This document shows positions 8,192-16,229 of a stretch of DNA of 64,000 nucleotides, one piece after another. Each line of letters begins with the position of its first letter. Position 1 is the first letter of the stretch. The position numbers and the translations under genes were made by a program. The stretch covers positions 496,001 to 560,000 of the forward strand of contig NZ_AQQZ01000003.1 of assembly GCF_001205715.1 (NCBI RefSeq), written 5' to 3'. Origin of the DNA: Pseudaestuariivita atlantica (GTDB taxonomy: Bacteria; Pseudomonadota; Alphaproteobacteria; Rhodobacterales; Rhodobacteraceae). The notes below the pieces were generated by a model that worked only from the letters and a program-made list of their open reading frames with translations, was not told the DNA's origin and ran no database searches.

Positions 8192-9454
8192 ATGAGACAC
8201 CTGTCCCGCACCGCGTTCCTGCGCGCCGCCGTCGATGACTGGCAGGCGCGTGGCGTGCTGCCCGCCGATCAGGCAGACGCCCTGCGCGCCGATATCGGTC
8301 CCGAGGCCGCCGGGCGCGGGTTCATGGGGTTCGTGGTGATCGCGGGCGTGGTCAGCCTGATGTTCGGCGCGATGACCTTCGTCGCCGCCAACTGGGAGGA
8401 GATGAGCCGTCTCGCCCGCGTCCTCCTGATCTTCGCCGCGCTCTGGGCGTCGTGGGGTGGCGTTCTCTATGCCCGGATGACGGGTCGGACGTGGCTGTCG
8501 GCGGTGCTGACGCTGCTGGCCTGTGGCCTCTTTGGCGCGGGGATCATGCTGATCAGCCAGATGTACCATATCCAGGGCAATCCAAGGGATGCGGTCTGGC
8601 TCTGGATGCTGGGCACGCTGGCGGCGGCGGCGCTGGCGTGGTCGCCGATGGCGCTGGCGCTGGCTTTTGGTCTGATGGCGTTGTGGCACCTTCTTGGGGT
8701 CTTTGACGACCTCGCTCCCGTCAACTGGCTGTTTCTTGTGCCGTGGCTTGCAGGCGCGGCCCTGTGCCTTGCGATGCGGTCGCGGATCGTGGCGCATATG
8801 GGGGCGCTGGCGCTCTGCGCGTGGGCGTTGTCCGAGATCATCGTGGAAGACCTGCCCGAGGCCCTGTTCATGGTCACCACGGCGGCGGGCTTTGCCGTGC
8901 TGGCGCTGCTGCTCGCCAGCCATGCGCGCCCGCGCCTGTTGCAGGGGTTCGAGCCGGAGGCGGTGGGATACGTCCTCGCGCTGACCGGGCTGTCGCTCTT
9001 GCCGCTCTACCTTGTCCCGGACGAGGCGACACTGGCGACGGGGCGCGCGGCGGTTCTGGGGTGGAGCGCTTTGGCCGCGTCGCTGGTCCTGTGCATTGGC
9101 CTTGCGGTGATGGGACAGGCGCGCGGGTGGCGGACGGAGTATGATCAGTGGGTCACCGTGGGCGCGCTGGTCCTGACGGCGCTGGCCTTTTTCGTGCTGC
9201 GCTGGCCGGGCACGACCGACCTGGTCCTGCTGGCGCTGTCGATCTGGTGCGTGCGGATCGGGCATCGGCTCGACAGCACGCTGCTGCGGGTGCTGGGCGC
9301 GGTGTGGTTCGCGGGCATGATGCTGACGATCTATGCCAAGACGCTGGGCGACCTGCTGGGCACCTCGCTGTTCTACCTTGGCGCGGGCGCGCTGCTCCTG
9401 GCGGGGGCCTTCATCGCGACGCGGCTGGGGCGCAGGCGGGAGGGCAAGGCATGA
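8192..9454 (+). CDS. DUF2157 domain-containing membrane protein
   Basis: A 420-residue protein whose N-terminal soluble ~45 residues (FLRAAVDDWQARGVLPADQADAL) match the DUF2157 lead domain. About ten hydrophobic helices run from FMGFVVIAGVVSLMFGAM to the basic end RLGRRREGKA. Its function is unknown. The stop overlaps the next start (ATGA at 9451), and the partner is a GDYXXLXY protein, a pairing common in bacteria, so the two very likely act together in the inner membrane. Confidence 0.85.
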   Translation: MRHLSRTAFLRAAVDDWQARGVLPADQADALRADIGPEAAGRGFMGFVVIAGVVSLMFGAMTFVAANWEEMSRLARVLLIFAALWASWGGVLYARMTGRTWLSAVLTLLACGLFGAGIMLISQMYHIQGNPRDAVWLWMLGTLAAAALAWSPMALALAFGLMALWHLLGVFDDLAPVNWLFLVPWLAGAALCLAMRSRIVAHMGALALCAWALSEIIVEDLPEALFMVTTAAGFAVLALLLASHARPRLLQGFEPEAVGYVLALTGLSLLPLYLVPDEATLATGRAAVLGWSALAASLVLCIGLAVMGQARGWRTEYDQWVTVGALVLTALAFFVLRWPGTTDLVLLALSIWCVRIGHRLDSTLLRVLGAVWFAGMMLTIYAKTLGDLLGTSLFYLGAGALLLAGAFIATRLGRRREGKA

Positions 9455-9999
9455 CCCGGCGCTGGATGCTGATCGGTGGGATCGCGGTGGCGGCAGCGCT
9501 GCAGACCGCCGCGCTGGCCAAAATGATCACCGACCGCGCGGCACTGATCCGAGACGGGCAGGAGGTCGTGCTGGAAACCGGCATGGTGGACCCGCGCGAC
9601 CTGTTCCGGGGCCATTACGTGACGCTGGACCTGGTCATCTCGCGGCTCGACACGGGCGCGGTCACCGTGACCGGCGATCTGACGCCCGACGAGCCCGTCT
9701 GGGCGATCCTTGCCGAGGGCGAGGACGGGTTCTGGCGCCCGACCGAGGTCACGACCACGCGGCCCGCGACGGATGCGCCCGTGCTGCAGGGCACGTTCCG
9801 CTATGCCGCGCCCGATCAGATCCTCATCGATTTCCCGTTCGGTCGCTACTATGCCCCGAAGGACCGCGCGCAGGAGCTGGAGGTGGTGCGCAACGACCGG
9901 GCGCTGGGGCTGATCGTGGCGCTGGACCCGGAAGGGCATGGCGCGATCAAGGGCGTCACCGTGAACGGGGAACCCGTCTACCTGGAGCCGCTTTACTAG
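9451..9999 (+). CDS. GDYXXLXY domain-containing protein
   Basis: A 182-residue protein with one N-terminal membrane helix or uncleaved signal (WMLIGGIAVAAALQTAALAKM). The family motif appears here as RGHYVTLDL, and a second conserved stretch is FPFGRYYAPKDRAQELE. The periplasmic beta-rich domain probably works with the DUF2157 protein encoded just before it, with a 4-base overlap. No enzymatic residues are recognised. Confidence 0.85.
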   Translation: MTRRWMLIGGIAVAAALQTAALAKMITDRAALIRDGQEVVLETGMVDPRDLFRGHYVTLDLVISRLDTGAVTVTGDLTPDEPVWAILAEGEDGFWRPTEVTTTRPATDAPVLQGTFRYAAPDQILIDFPFGRYYAPKDRAQELEVVRNDRALGLIVALDPEGHGAIKGVTVNGEPVYLEPLY

Positions 10000-10045
10000 C
10001 GCCCGGCGCGGCGACATAGTGCGCGCGATCAGGGGAGGCTTGGGC

Positions 10046-10906
10046 ATGGCGACCGGCAGCAATATCCGCACGTTCTTCGAAGGCCGCTGGCATGACGGCG
10101 ACGTCATGGTGATGCGTGCCGCCGATCACGGGTCGTGGCTGGGCACCACGGTGTTCGACGGGGCGCGGCAGTTCGACGGGCGCGCGCCGGACCTCTGGGC
10201 GCATTGCGACCGCGTCAACCGCTCGGCCCGCGCGCTGATGATCACGCCGACCGTGTCGACGGACGAGATGGTGAGCATCGTGCGCGATGGCTTGAAGGCC
10301 TATGACGGCAACACCGCCGTATACGTCCGCCCGATGTACTGGGCGCTGGATGGCGGCGACCTCGGGATCGTGCCGAAAGAGGGCGCAACGGGGTTTGCGA
10401 TCTCGCTGGAAGTTATCCCGATGGCCCCCGCCACCCATACCAGCACGCTGACACGCACCCGGTTCCGCCGCCCGGTGCTGGAGGACGCGGTGGTCGATGC
10501 CAAGGCGGGCTGCCTCTACCCCAACAATGCCCGCATGCTGGCCGAGGCACGCGCCAAGGGGTTCGGCAACGCGCTGGTCACGGACGCGATGGGCAACGTG
10601 GCCGAAACCGCGACCGCGAACATCTTCATGGTGCGCGACGGCGTGGTCTTCACCCCCATCCCCAACGGCACTTTCCTGGCCGGGATCACGCGCGGGCGGC
10701 ACATCGCGAACCTGCGCGCCGACGGGGTCGAGGTGGTCGAGAAGGTGCTGACCTTCGCCGATTTCGAGGCCGCGGACGAGGTGTTCATGACCGGCAACAT
10801 GATGAAGATCACGCCGATCACCGCCTTCGACGAGGTCAGCTACCAGCACGGCCCCGTCGCGCGCCGCGCGCGGGAGCTTTACTGGGACTGGGCGGCCTCG
10901 GCCTGA
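10046..10906 (+). CDS. ilvE: Branched-chain amino acid aminotransferase (class IV, PLP)
   Basis: A 286-residue fold-type IV PLP enzyme that transaminates 2-oxoacids of Val, Leu and Ile with glutamate. The PLP lysine is K153 in VVDAKAGCLYPNNARML. The phosphate-binding segment is AETATANIFMV, and the conserved FLAGITRGRHI follows. ATG 10046 has AGGGGAGG upstream; an earlier ATG at 10019 has none. D-amino-acid or aminodeoxychorismate activities occur in the same fold, so substrate assignment rests on overall similarity. Confidence 0.85.
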   Translation: MATGSNIRTFFEGRWHDGDVMVMRAADHGSWLGTTVFDGARQFDGRAPDLWAHCDRVNRSARALMITPTVSTDEMVSIVRDGLKAYDGNTAVYVRPMYWALDGGDLGIVPKEGATGFAISLEVIPMAPATHTSTLTRTRFRRPVLEDAVVDAKAGCLYPNNARMLAEARAKGFGNALVTDAMGNVAETATANIFMVRDGVVFTPIPNGTFLAGITRGRHIANLRADGVEVVEKVLTFADFEAADEVFMTGNMMKITPITAFDEVSYQHGPVARRARELYWDWAASA

Positions 10907-10924
10907 GCCGGACGCCGCCGCGTA

Positions 10925-11179
10925 TCAGGTGAGTTTCGCACCGCCCGGTTGCAGGTCCCGGTCGATCAGCGCCTGAACGCGGTCGGCATAATCCTGCATT
11001 TCCTTGGCCATGACGAAGACCGAGCCCACGGTGGTCGAGGATACCTCGCTCGCGAGGTCGTAGCCGAGTGTTTCCAGTTCCTGCACGAGAAGCGAGGCCA
11101 GCATCGCGAGCCTGCGGTCGGCAGGCACGTCGTGGAGGATGTCGGTGATGGAGCGCGAGCCCGTGGCGGAGTGAGCCAT
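10925..11179 (-). CDS. Small conserved protein of unknown function
   Basis: An 84-residue, probably alpha-helical soluble protein beginning MAHSATGSRSITDILHDVPADRR. It has no signal peptide, membrane segment or recognised domain. It is transcribed away from nfuA. A perfect palindrome (TTGACCA-AA-TGGTCAA) sits 50-65 bp upstream of its start, which suggests control by a dimeric regulator. Codon use matches the neighbours. Confidence 0.65.
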   Translation of the reverse strand: MAHSATGSRSITDILHDVPADRRLAMLASLLVQELETLGYDLASEVSSTTVGSVFVMAKEMQDYADRVQALIDRDLQPGGAKLT

Positions 11180-11228
11180 GACAAACCCGATCAGTTTGAG
11201 TGGGAGAGTAACGCCCGCAAATCACTTT

Positions 11229-11244
11229 TTGACCAAATGGTCAA
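11229..11244. promoter_or_regulatory. Palindromic operator-like site
   Basis: A 16-bp perfect inverted repeat, TTGACCA and TGGTCAA around AA, in the divergent region between the 84-residue gene and nfuA. The shape suits a TetR-type or similar dimeric repressor. No matching regulator gene lies in the window. Confidence 0.55.
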
Positions 11245-11295
11245 CGAAATACGTCGCAGCACATAGACGCACGCCGTCGCGCGGTTCGCGGCCGA

Positions 11296-11312
11296 TTTAG
11301 AACCATTCCAAA
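11296..11312 (+). promoter_or_regulatory. Candidate Irr-binding iron control element
   Basis: TTTAGAA-CCA-TTCCAAA matches the alphaproteobacterial ICE dyad (TTTAGAA-N3-TTCTAAA) with one mismatch. A possible -35 (TTGACA, 11316-11321) starts four bases downstream, and nfuA starts at 11371. Irr control of Fe-S biogenesis genes is established in this class, so the site fits its gene. Confidence 0.65.
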
Positions 11313-11370
11313 CTCTTGACACGCCAAGGACCAGTCGTCATCTAAAGACCAGACCAGAGGATCGCGCCCC

Positions 11371-11931
11371 ATGTTCATCCAGACCGAGTCCACGCCCAAC
11401 CCGGCGACCCTGAAATTCCTGCCCGGCCAGACCGTGCTGGAGATGGGAACGGCCGATTTTCCCAGCGCGGAAGGCGCCGATGCCTCGCCGCTGGCGACGC
11501 GCATCTTCGGGGTGGAAGGCGTGACGGGCGTGTTCTTCGGCACCGATTTCGTGACCGTGACCAAGGCCGAGGGCGTGGAGTGGGATCACATCAAGCCCGC
11601 CGTGCTGGGCGCGATCATGGAGCATTACCAGTCCGGCGCGCCGGTCATGGCCGGTGGTGCCGCGCAGCCTTCGGGCCATGCCGAGCATGACGGCGAGGAT
11701 GCCGAGGTCGTGGGCCAGATCAAGGAACTGCTCGACAGCCGGGTGCGTCCCGCCGTGGCGCAGGACGGCGGCGACATCACGTTCCACGGGTTCGACAAGG
11801 GCGTCGTCTACCTGCACATGCAGGGTGCCTGCGCCGGGTGCCCGTCTTCGACCCTGACGCTGAAGATGGGGATCGAGAACCTGTTGCGGCACTACATCCC
11901 CGAAGTGACCGAGGTGCGCCCGGTTGCCTGA
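11371..11931 (+). CDS. nfuA: Fe-S cluster scaffold/carrier, Nfu type
   Basis: A 186-residue protein that carries Fe-S clusters to apo-proteins. The N-terminal Nfu domain starts MFIQTESTPNPATLKFLPG and covers ~90 residues. A His/Asp-rich linker (GHAEHDGEDAE) leads to the NifU C-terminal domain with VRPAVAQDGGDITF and the cluster-ligating CAGC in GACAGCPSSTLTLK. It is preceded by a candidate iron control element and overlaps the next gene by 8 bases, giving nfuA-tsaB-rimI. Confidence 0.92.
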   Translation: MFIQTESTPNPATLKFLPGQTVLEMGTADFPSAEGADASPLATRIFGVEGVTGVFFGTDFVTVTKAEGVEWDHIKPAVLGAIMEHYQSGAPVMAGGAAQPSGHAEHDGEDAEVVGQIKELLDSRVRPAVAQDGGDITFHGFDKGVVYLHMQGACAGCPSSTLTLKMGIENLLRHYIPEVTEVRPVA

Positions 11932-12505
11932 ACGGCCCCTCACGCTTGGCTTCGACACGTCGGCCGCGCATTGCGCGGCCGCTTTGGTGTCGGGCGGGCG
12001 GGTTCTTGTGTCGGTCCGTGAAGAGATGGCGCGCGGACAGGCCGAGCGGCTGATGCCGATGATCGAGGAGATGCTGCACAGCGCGGGCGTGACCTGGCAA
12101 GAGCTTGACCGCATCGGGTGCGGGATCGGGCCGGGGAATTTCACGGGCATCCGTATCTCGGTCTCCGCCGCGCGCGGGCTGGCGCTGGGGCTAGGCGTGC
12201 GCGCCGTGGGCATGTCGAGTTTCGAGGCTCTGCACCGCGACATGCCGGACGCCACCGCGCTGGTCGCCGCGCCACGCGGGCAGGTTTATGCCTGTGCCCC
12301 AGGCGGGGCCCCTGCCCTGCGCGACCGTGCGGAGGTCACGGGACCCGTGGTCGAGATGACGGACCCCGCGCGCCTTGCCGAGGCAATCGCGCTGATCGCG
12401 GATGCGGCGGGGCCGGAGCGGGACGCGCCGAAACCGCTCTACCTCAAACCCGCCGATGCCGCGCCGGCCTCGGACCCGCCGCCGGTGATGCTGGATGACG
12501 CCTGA
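11924..12505 (+). CDS. tsaB: tRNA threonylcarbamoyladenosine biosynthesis protein TsaB
   Basis: A 193-residue ASKHA-fold protein that partners TsaD and TsaE in forming t6A37 on ANN-decoding tRNAs. The conserved starts LTLGFDTSAAHCAAAL and GCGIGPGNFTGIRISVSAARGLALGL identify it. It starts at TTG 11924 inside the end of nfuA, which is reasonable given the tight operon; no ATG or GTG precedes the conserved LTLGFDTS. It is short compared with enterobacterial TsaB (~230) but usual for this group. Confidence 0.9.
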   Translation: MPERPLTLGFDTSAAHCAAALVSGGRVLVSVREEMARGQAERLMPMIEEMLHSAGVTWQELDRIGCGIGPGNFTGIRISVSAARGLALGLGVRAVGMSSFEALHRDMPDATALVAAPRGQVYACAPGGAPALRDRAEVTGPVVEMTDPARLAEAIALIADAAGPERDAPKPLYLKPADAAPASDPPPVMLDDA

Positions 12506-12944
12506 CGACTGGGCGCAGCTGCACGGGGCGGCGAACGGCGCGGCGCAGGCTTGGTCGGCGGGGGACTTTGCCGGGCTGATGGACAGCGCGGGCGTCCTGT
12601 CGCTGGGCGATGGGCGGGCGGCGCTTCTGGGGCGGGTGATCGCGGACGAGGCGGAGGTGCTGATGCTCGCCACCCATCCCGATCACCGGCGGCAGGGCCT
12701 TGCGCGGGCAGTGCTGGCCGCGTTCGAGGCCGGGGCGGCAGCGCAGGGCGCGGAGCGCGTGTTCCTCGACGTGCGGGCGGACAACCGCGCGGCGCTCGGC
12801 CTTTACGCGACCGCCGGGTATGCCGAGACAGGACGGCGGGCGCGGTATTACCGCATGGCGGACGGTGCCCGCGTTGATGCAATCCTGCTCGCCAAGGCGT
12901 TGACGCAACGGCCCCCGGACGCCGCCGGGAAAGAATCCGGTTGA
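12495..12944 (+). CDS. rimI: Ribosomal-protein-S18-alanine N-acetyltransferase (GNAT)
   Basis: A 149-residue GNAT acetyltransferase. Motif A is VLMLATHPDHRRQGLARAVL, giving the acetyl-CoA loop R-x-x-G-x-A. FLDVRADNRAALGLYATAGYAETGRRARYY is the C-terminal half typical of RimI, which acetylates S18 or related N-termini. It overlaps tsaB by 11 bases, the usual tsaB-rimI arrangement. Confidence 0.85.
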   Translation: MTPDDWAQLHGAANGAAQAWSAGDFAGLMDSAGVLSLGDGRAALLGRVIADEAEVLMLATHPDHRRQGLARAVLAAFEAGAAAQGAERVFLDVRADNRAALGLYATAGYAETGRRARYYRMADGARVDAILLAKALTQRPPDAAGKESG

Positions 12945-13050
12945 CCCCTTTGGCACGCTGCGCCCTAATCCCAACATGATCGCGGGCCGGCTGCTGGCCC
13001 GCATCCCGCGCGCGATACAACGCGCCACGGATCAAAACTGGGAGACACCA

Positions 13051-14046
13051 ATGACATTCATGCACAAAGCCCTTGGCACCGTCGCGGCGCTGGCCCTGAC
13101 CGCGGGCGCGGCGCTGGCCGAGCCGGCCCTGATCTTCGACCTGGGCGGCAAGTTCGACAAGTCGTTCAACGAGGCGGCCTATAACGGCGCGAAACGCTGG
13201 GCGGACGAAACCGGCAACTCCTTCCGCGAGATCGAGCTGCAATCCGAAGCGCAGCGCGAGCAGGCGCTGCGCCGCTTTGCCGAAGCGGGCGCGAACCCGA
13301 TCGTCATGGCCGGCTTTGCCTTCGGCACGGCGCTGGGTGAGGTTGCCGCCGATTACCCCGACACCAAGTTCGCGATCATCGACATGGTCGTCGACCAGCC
13401 GAACGTGCAGTCGGTCGTCTTCAACGAGCATGAAGGGTCGTACCTCGTCGGCATGATGGCGGCGATGAAATCGGAATCCGACACCGTCGGCTTCATCGGC
13501 GGCATGGACATCCCGCTGATCCGCAAGTTCGCCTGCGGCTATGCCCAGGGCGTGAAGGCGGTGAACCCCGACGCGACCGTGATCGCCAACATGACCGGCA
13601 CGACGCCCGCGGCGTGGAACGACCCGGTGAAGGGTTCGGAGCTGACCAAGGCGCAGATCAGCCAAGGCGCTGACGTGGTCTATGCCGCGGCGGGCGGTAC
13701 CGGCGTGGGCGTTCTGCAGACCGCCGCCGACGAAGGCATCCTGTCGATCGGCGTGGACAGCAACCAGAACTACCTGCATCCGGGCAAGGTCCTGACCTCG
13801 ATGATGAAACGCGTGGACAACGCCGTCTATGACGCGTTCTCGGCCGGGGCCGATCTGGAACCCGGTTTCCAGGTCATGGGGATCTCGAACGGTGGCGTGG
13901 GCTACGCGCTGGACGAATACAATGCCTCGCTCGTGTCGGACGACATGAAGTCGGCGGTCGACGCTGCCGCGGCCAGCATCGCCGACGGATCGCTGTCGGT
14001 GCATGACTACACGTCGGATGACAGCTGCCCCGCCCTGTCGTTCTAA
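13051..14046 (+). CDS. BMP family ABC transporter substrate-binding protein
   Basis: A 331-residue periplasmic binding protein of the BMP/PnrA family, which binds nucleosides or related ligands. The signal peptide spans residues 1-23 (ALGTVAALALTAGAALA). The mature start PALIFDLGGKFDKSFNEAAYNGAK and the GFIGGMDIPLIRKFACGYAQGVKAVNPD block are diagnostic. ATG 13051 has GGGAG upstream. A stem-rich intergenic segment follows, then a small SnoaL-like gene, and the matching ATPase and permeases begin 650 bp downstream. A nucleoside ligand is likely but not shown. Confidence 0.9.
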   Translation: MTFMHKALGTVAALALTAGAALAEPALIFDLGGKFDKSFNEAAYNGAKRWADETGNSFREIELQSEAQREQALRRFAEAGANPIVMAGFAFGTALGEVAADYPDTKFAIIDMVVDQPNVQSVVFNEHEGSYLVGMMAAMKSESDTVGFIGGMDIPLIRKFACGYAQGVKAVNPDATVIANMTGTTPAAWNDPVKGSELTKAQISQGADVVYAAAGGTGVGVLQTAADEGILSIGVDSNQNYLHPGKVLTSMMKRVDNAVYDAFSAGADLEPGFQVMGISNGGVGYALDEYNASLVSDDMKSAVDAAAASIADGSLSVHDYTSDDSCPALSF

Positions 14047-14053
14047 GACCATC

Positions 14054-14080
14054 GGGCCGTGCCGACCCCCGGCGCGGCCC
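14054..14080 (+). terminator. GC hairpin after BMP binding-protein gene
   Basis: GGGCCG and GCCG pair with CCGGC and CGGCCC around a short loop, eight bases after the stop. There is no U tract, so it is more likely a 3'-end stabiliser or partial terminator that raises binding-protein dosage over the membrane parts. Confidence 0.45.
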
Positions 14081-14105
14081 AACACTCACAACGAGGGGGC
14101 GCGCG

Positions 14106-14471
14106 ATGAGCGATCCCATCACCACCTTCTTCAACGCATGGTCGGAAACGGATGCCGAGGCACGCCAGATGTGCATCGCGGCCAGTTTCGATCCGCACGG
14201 GGTCTATGCCGATCCGCGCGCGCCCGAGCCGATCCGCGGCACCAAGGCGCTGTCGGATTACGTCGGCATGTTCAGCGCCAATGCGCCGGGCTGGACGGCA
14301 AAGGTCGTGAGCACCGATGCCGTCGCGGGCCTGACCCGTGCCACCGTCGCTTTTGGCGGCAAGGGGCCGGACGGCGCGCACAAGGTGCAGCACGGGCAGT
14401 ATTTCGTGGAAACCGATGGCGGGAAGATCACCCGCATGACCGGCTTCGCGGGCCTTGGAGCGCCTGAGTGA
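14106..14471 (+). CDS. Nuclear transport factor 2-like (SnoaL-type) protein
   Basis: A 121-residue single-domain alpha+beta cone-fold protein. It begins MSDPITTFFNAWSETDAEARQMC and keeps the usual order: helical N-terminus, HGVYADPRAPEPIRGTKALSDYV, then the strand-rich end. These small domains act as isomerases, cyclases or binding modules, and no catalytic pair is clear here. It sits between the binding-protein and ATPase genes of the BMP transporter. Confidence 0.75.
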   Translation: MSDPITTFFNAWSETDAEARQMCIAASFDPHGVYADPRAPEPIRGTKALSDYVGMFSANAPGWTAKVVSTDAVAGLTRATVAFGGKGPDGAHKVQHGQYFVETDGGKITRMTGFAGLGAPE

Positions 14472-14496
14472 GCGGAGCACCGGCCGCAACGCCCTT

Positions 14497-14557
14497 GCGC
14501 GGAATCAAGGCCGCAGGCCGCCGCGCAATCGCCGGGCCTCCCCCCGGCCCGGCGATA
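14497..14557 (+). repeat. Dispersed 60-bp two-hairpin repeat, copy 2
   Basis: The block begins GCGCGGAATCAAGGCCGCAG and ends with inverted arms ATCGCCGGGCC and GGCCCGGCGAT (11-bp perfect stem). It is about 90 percent identical by eye to the copy at 831-890. It lies in the 228-bp gap inside the BMP transporter locus. Confidence 0.8.
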
Positions 14558-14699
14558 TGGCCGGGACAGCGCGCAACACTGGCCTTCTGCAGGTCTGGCA
14601 AACATAAAGCGCCCCGACCCCAACGAGGGATCGCCGATCCGAGGCCCGACGACCGCGCGGCTGATCTTCCATCTCGAACCAAAGCTATTTGACGCACCC

Positions 14700-16229
14700 A
14701 TGACCGCCCCCGCCATCGAACTCAAAGGCATCTCGAAAGCCTTCGGCCCCGTGCAGGCCAACAAGGACATTTCGATCCGCGTGATGCCCGGCACGATCCA
14801 CGGCATCATCGGCGAGAACGGCGCCGGGAAATCGACGCTGATGTCGATCCTCTACGGCTTCTACAAGGCCGATGCGGGCGAGATCTTCATCAACGGCAAG
14901 AAGACCGTCATCCCCGACAGCCAGGCCGCCATCGCGGCGGGGATCGGCATGGTCTTCCAGCACTTCAAGCTGGTGGAGAACTTCACCGTCCTCGAAAACG
15001 TCGTTCTCGGTGCCGAGGAAGGCGCGATGCTGATGCCGTCGCTGAGGAAGGCCCGCAAGGAACTGACCGAACTGGCAAAGGAATACGGGCTGAAGATCGA
15101 CCCGGACGCGCGCATCGACGAAATCGGCGTCGGCATGCAGCAGCGGGTGGAAATCCTCAAGGCGCTTTATCGGCAGGCCGATATCCTGATCCTCGACGAA
15201 CCGACGGGCGTGCTGACGCCCGCAGAGGCCGACCAGCTCTTCCGCATCCTCGACCGGCTGCGGGAAGAGGGCAAGACGATCATCCTCATCACCCACAAGC
15301 TGCGCGAGATCATGGACATCACCGACACCGTCAGCGTGATGCGCCGGGGCGAGATGACGGCGACGGTCAAGACCTCGGAAACCTCGCCCGCCGAGCTGGC
15401 GGAACTGATGGTGGGCCGGAAGGTGCTGCTGCGCGTCGACAAGACAGCCGCCAATCCCGGCAAGCCGGTGCTGGAGGTCGAAGGCCTGCGCGTGGTCGAT
15501 TCCCAAGGGGTCGAACGCCTGCGCGGCATCGACCTGACCGTGCGCGCGGGCGAGATCCTCGGCATTGCGGGCGTGGCCGGGAACGGCCAGTCGGAACTCC
15601 TCGAAGTGCTGGGAGGATACCGCACCGCCACGGGCACCGTGCGCGTGAACGGGGAAGAGATCGACCTGACGGGCAAGCATTCCGACGGCCGGTCGCGCCG
15701 CGCGCGCGGTATCGCCCACGTGCCCGAAGACCGCCAGTCCGAAGGGCTGATCATGGATTTCATGGCATGGGAAAACGCGGTTTTCGGCTATCACCACGAC
15801 CCCGCGATGCAATCCGGCCTGTTGATGAACAACGCTGCGATCAAGGCCGACACGGCGGGCAAGATGGAACGCTTTGACGTGCGCCCGCCCAACCCGCGCC
15901 TGCAGGCCAAGTCGTTCTCGGGCGGCAACCAGCAAAAAATCGTCCTGGCGCGAGAGATCGAGCGGAACCCCGACCTGTTGCTGGTCGGCCAGCCGACGCG
16001 CGGCGTCGATATCGGCGCGATCGAATTCATCCACCAGCAGATCGTGCGCCTGCGCGACGCGGGCAAGGCGATCCTGCTGGTCAGCGTCGAACTGGACGAG
16101 ATCATGTCCCTTAGCGACCGCATCGCGGTGATGTTCGATGGCCGGGTTATGGGCGAACGCCTGCCGGGCGAGACGGATGAAAAGGAACTGGGCCTTCTGA
16201 TGGCCGGTGTGACGGAGACGGCTGCATGA
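14700..16229 (+). CDS. ABC transporter ATP-binding protein (BMP/nucleoside type, two ABC domains)
   Basis: A 509-residue tandem ATPase. The first Walker A is GENGAGKSTLMSIL (about residue 38), with ILDEPTGVLTP as Walker B. The second domain has the degenerate P-loop GVAGNGQSELLEVL and the signature FSGGNQQKIVLAREIERNP, the usual asymmetry in sugar and nucleoside importers. It energises uptake with the two permeases downstream. The start has no good Shine-Dalgarno sequence (AAGCTATTTGACGCACCC precedes it), which may keep expression low. It overlaps the next gene by 4 bases. Confidence 0.92.
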   Translation: MTAPAIELKGISKAFGPVQANKDISIRVMPGTIHGIIGENGAGKSTLMSILYGFYKADAGEIFINGKKTVIPDSQAAIAAGIGMVFQHFKLVENFTVLENVVLGAEEGAMLMPSLRKARKELTELAKEYGLKIDPDARIDEIGVGMQQRVEILKALYRQADILILDEPTGVLTPAEADQLFRILDRLREEGKTIILITHKLREIMDITDTVSVMRRGEMTATVKTSETSPAELAELMVGRKVLLRVDKTAANPGKPVLEVEGLRVVDSQGVERLRGIDLTVRAGEILGIAGVAGNGQSELLEVLGGYRTATGTVRVNGEEIDLTGKHSDGRSRRARGIAHVPEDRQSEGLIMDFMAWENAVFGYHHDPAMQSGLLMNNAAIKADTAGKMERFDVRPPNPRLQAKSFSGGNQQKIVLAREIERNPDLLLVGQPTRGVDIGAIEFIHQQIVRLRDAGKAILLVSVELDEIMSLSDRIAVMFDGRVMGERLPGETDEKELGLLMAGVTETAA

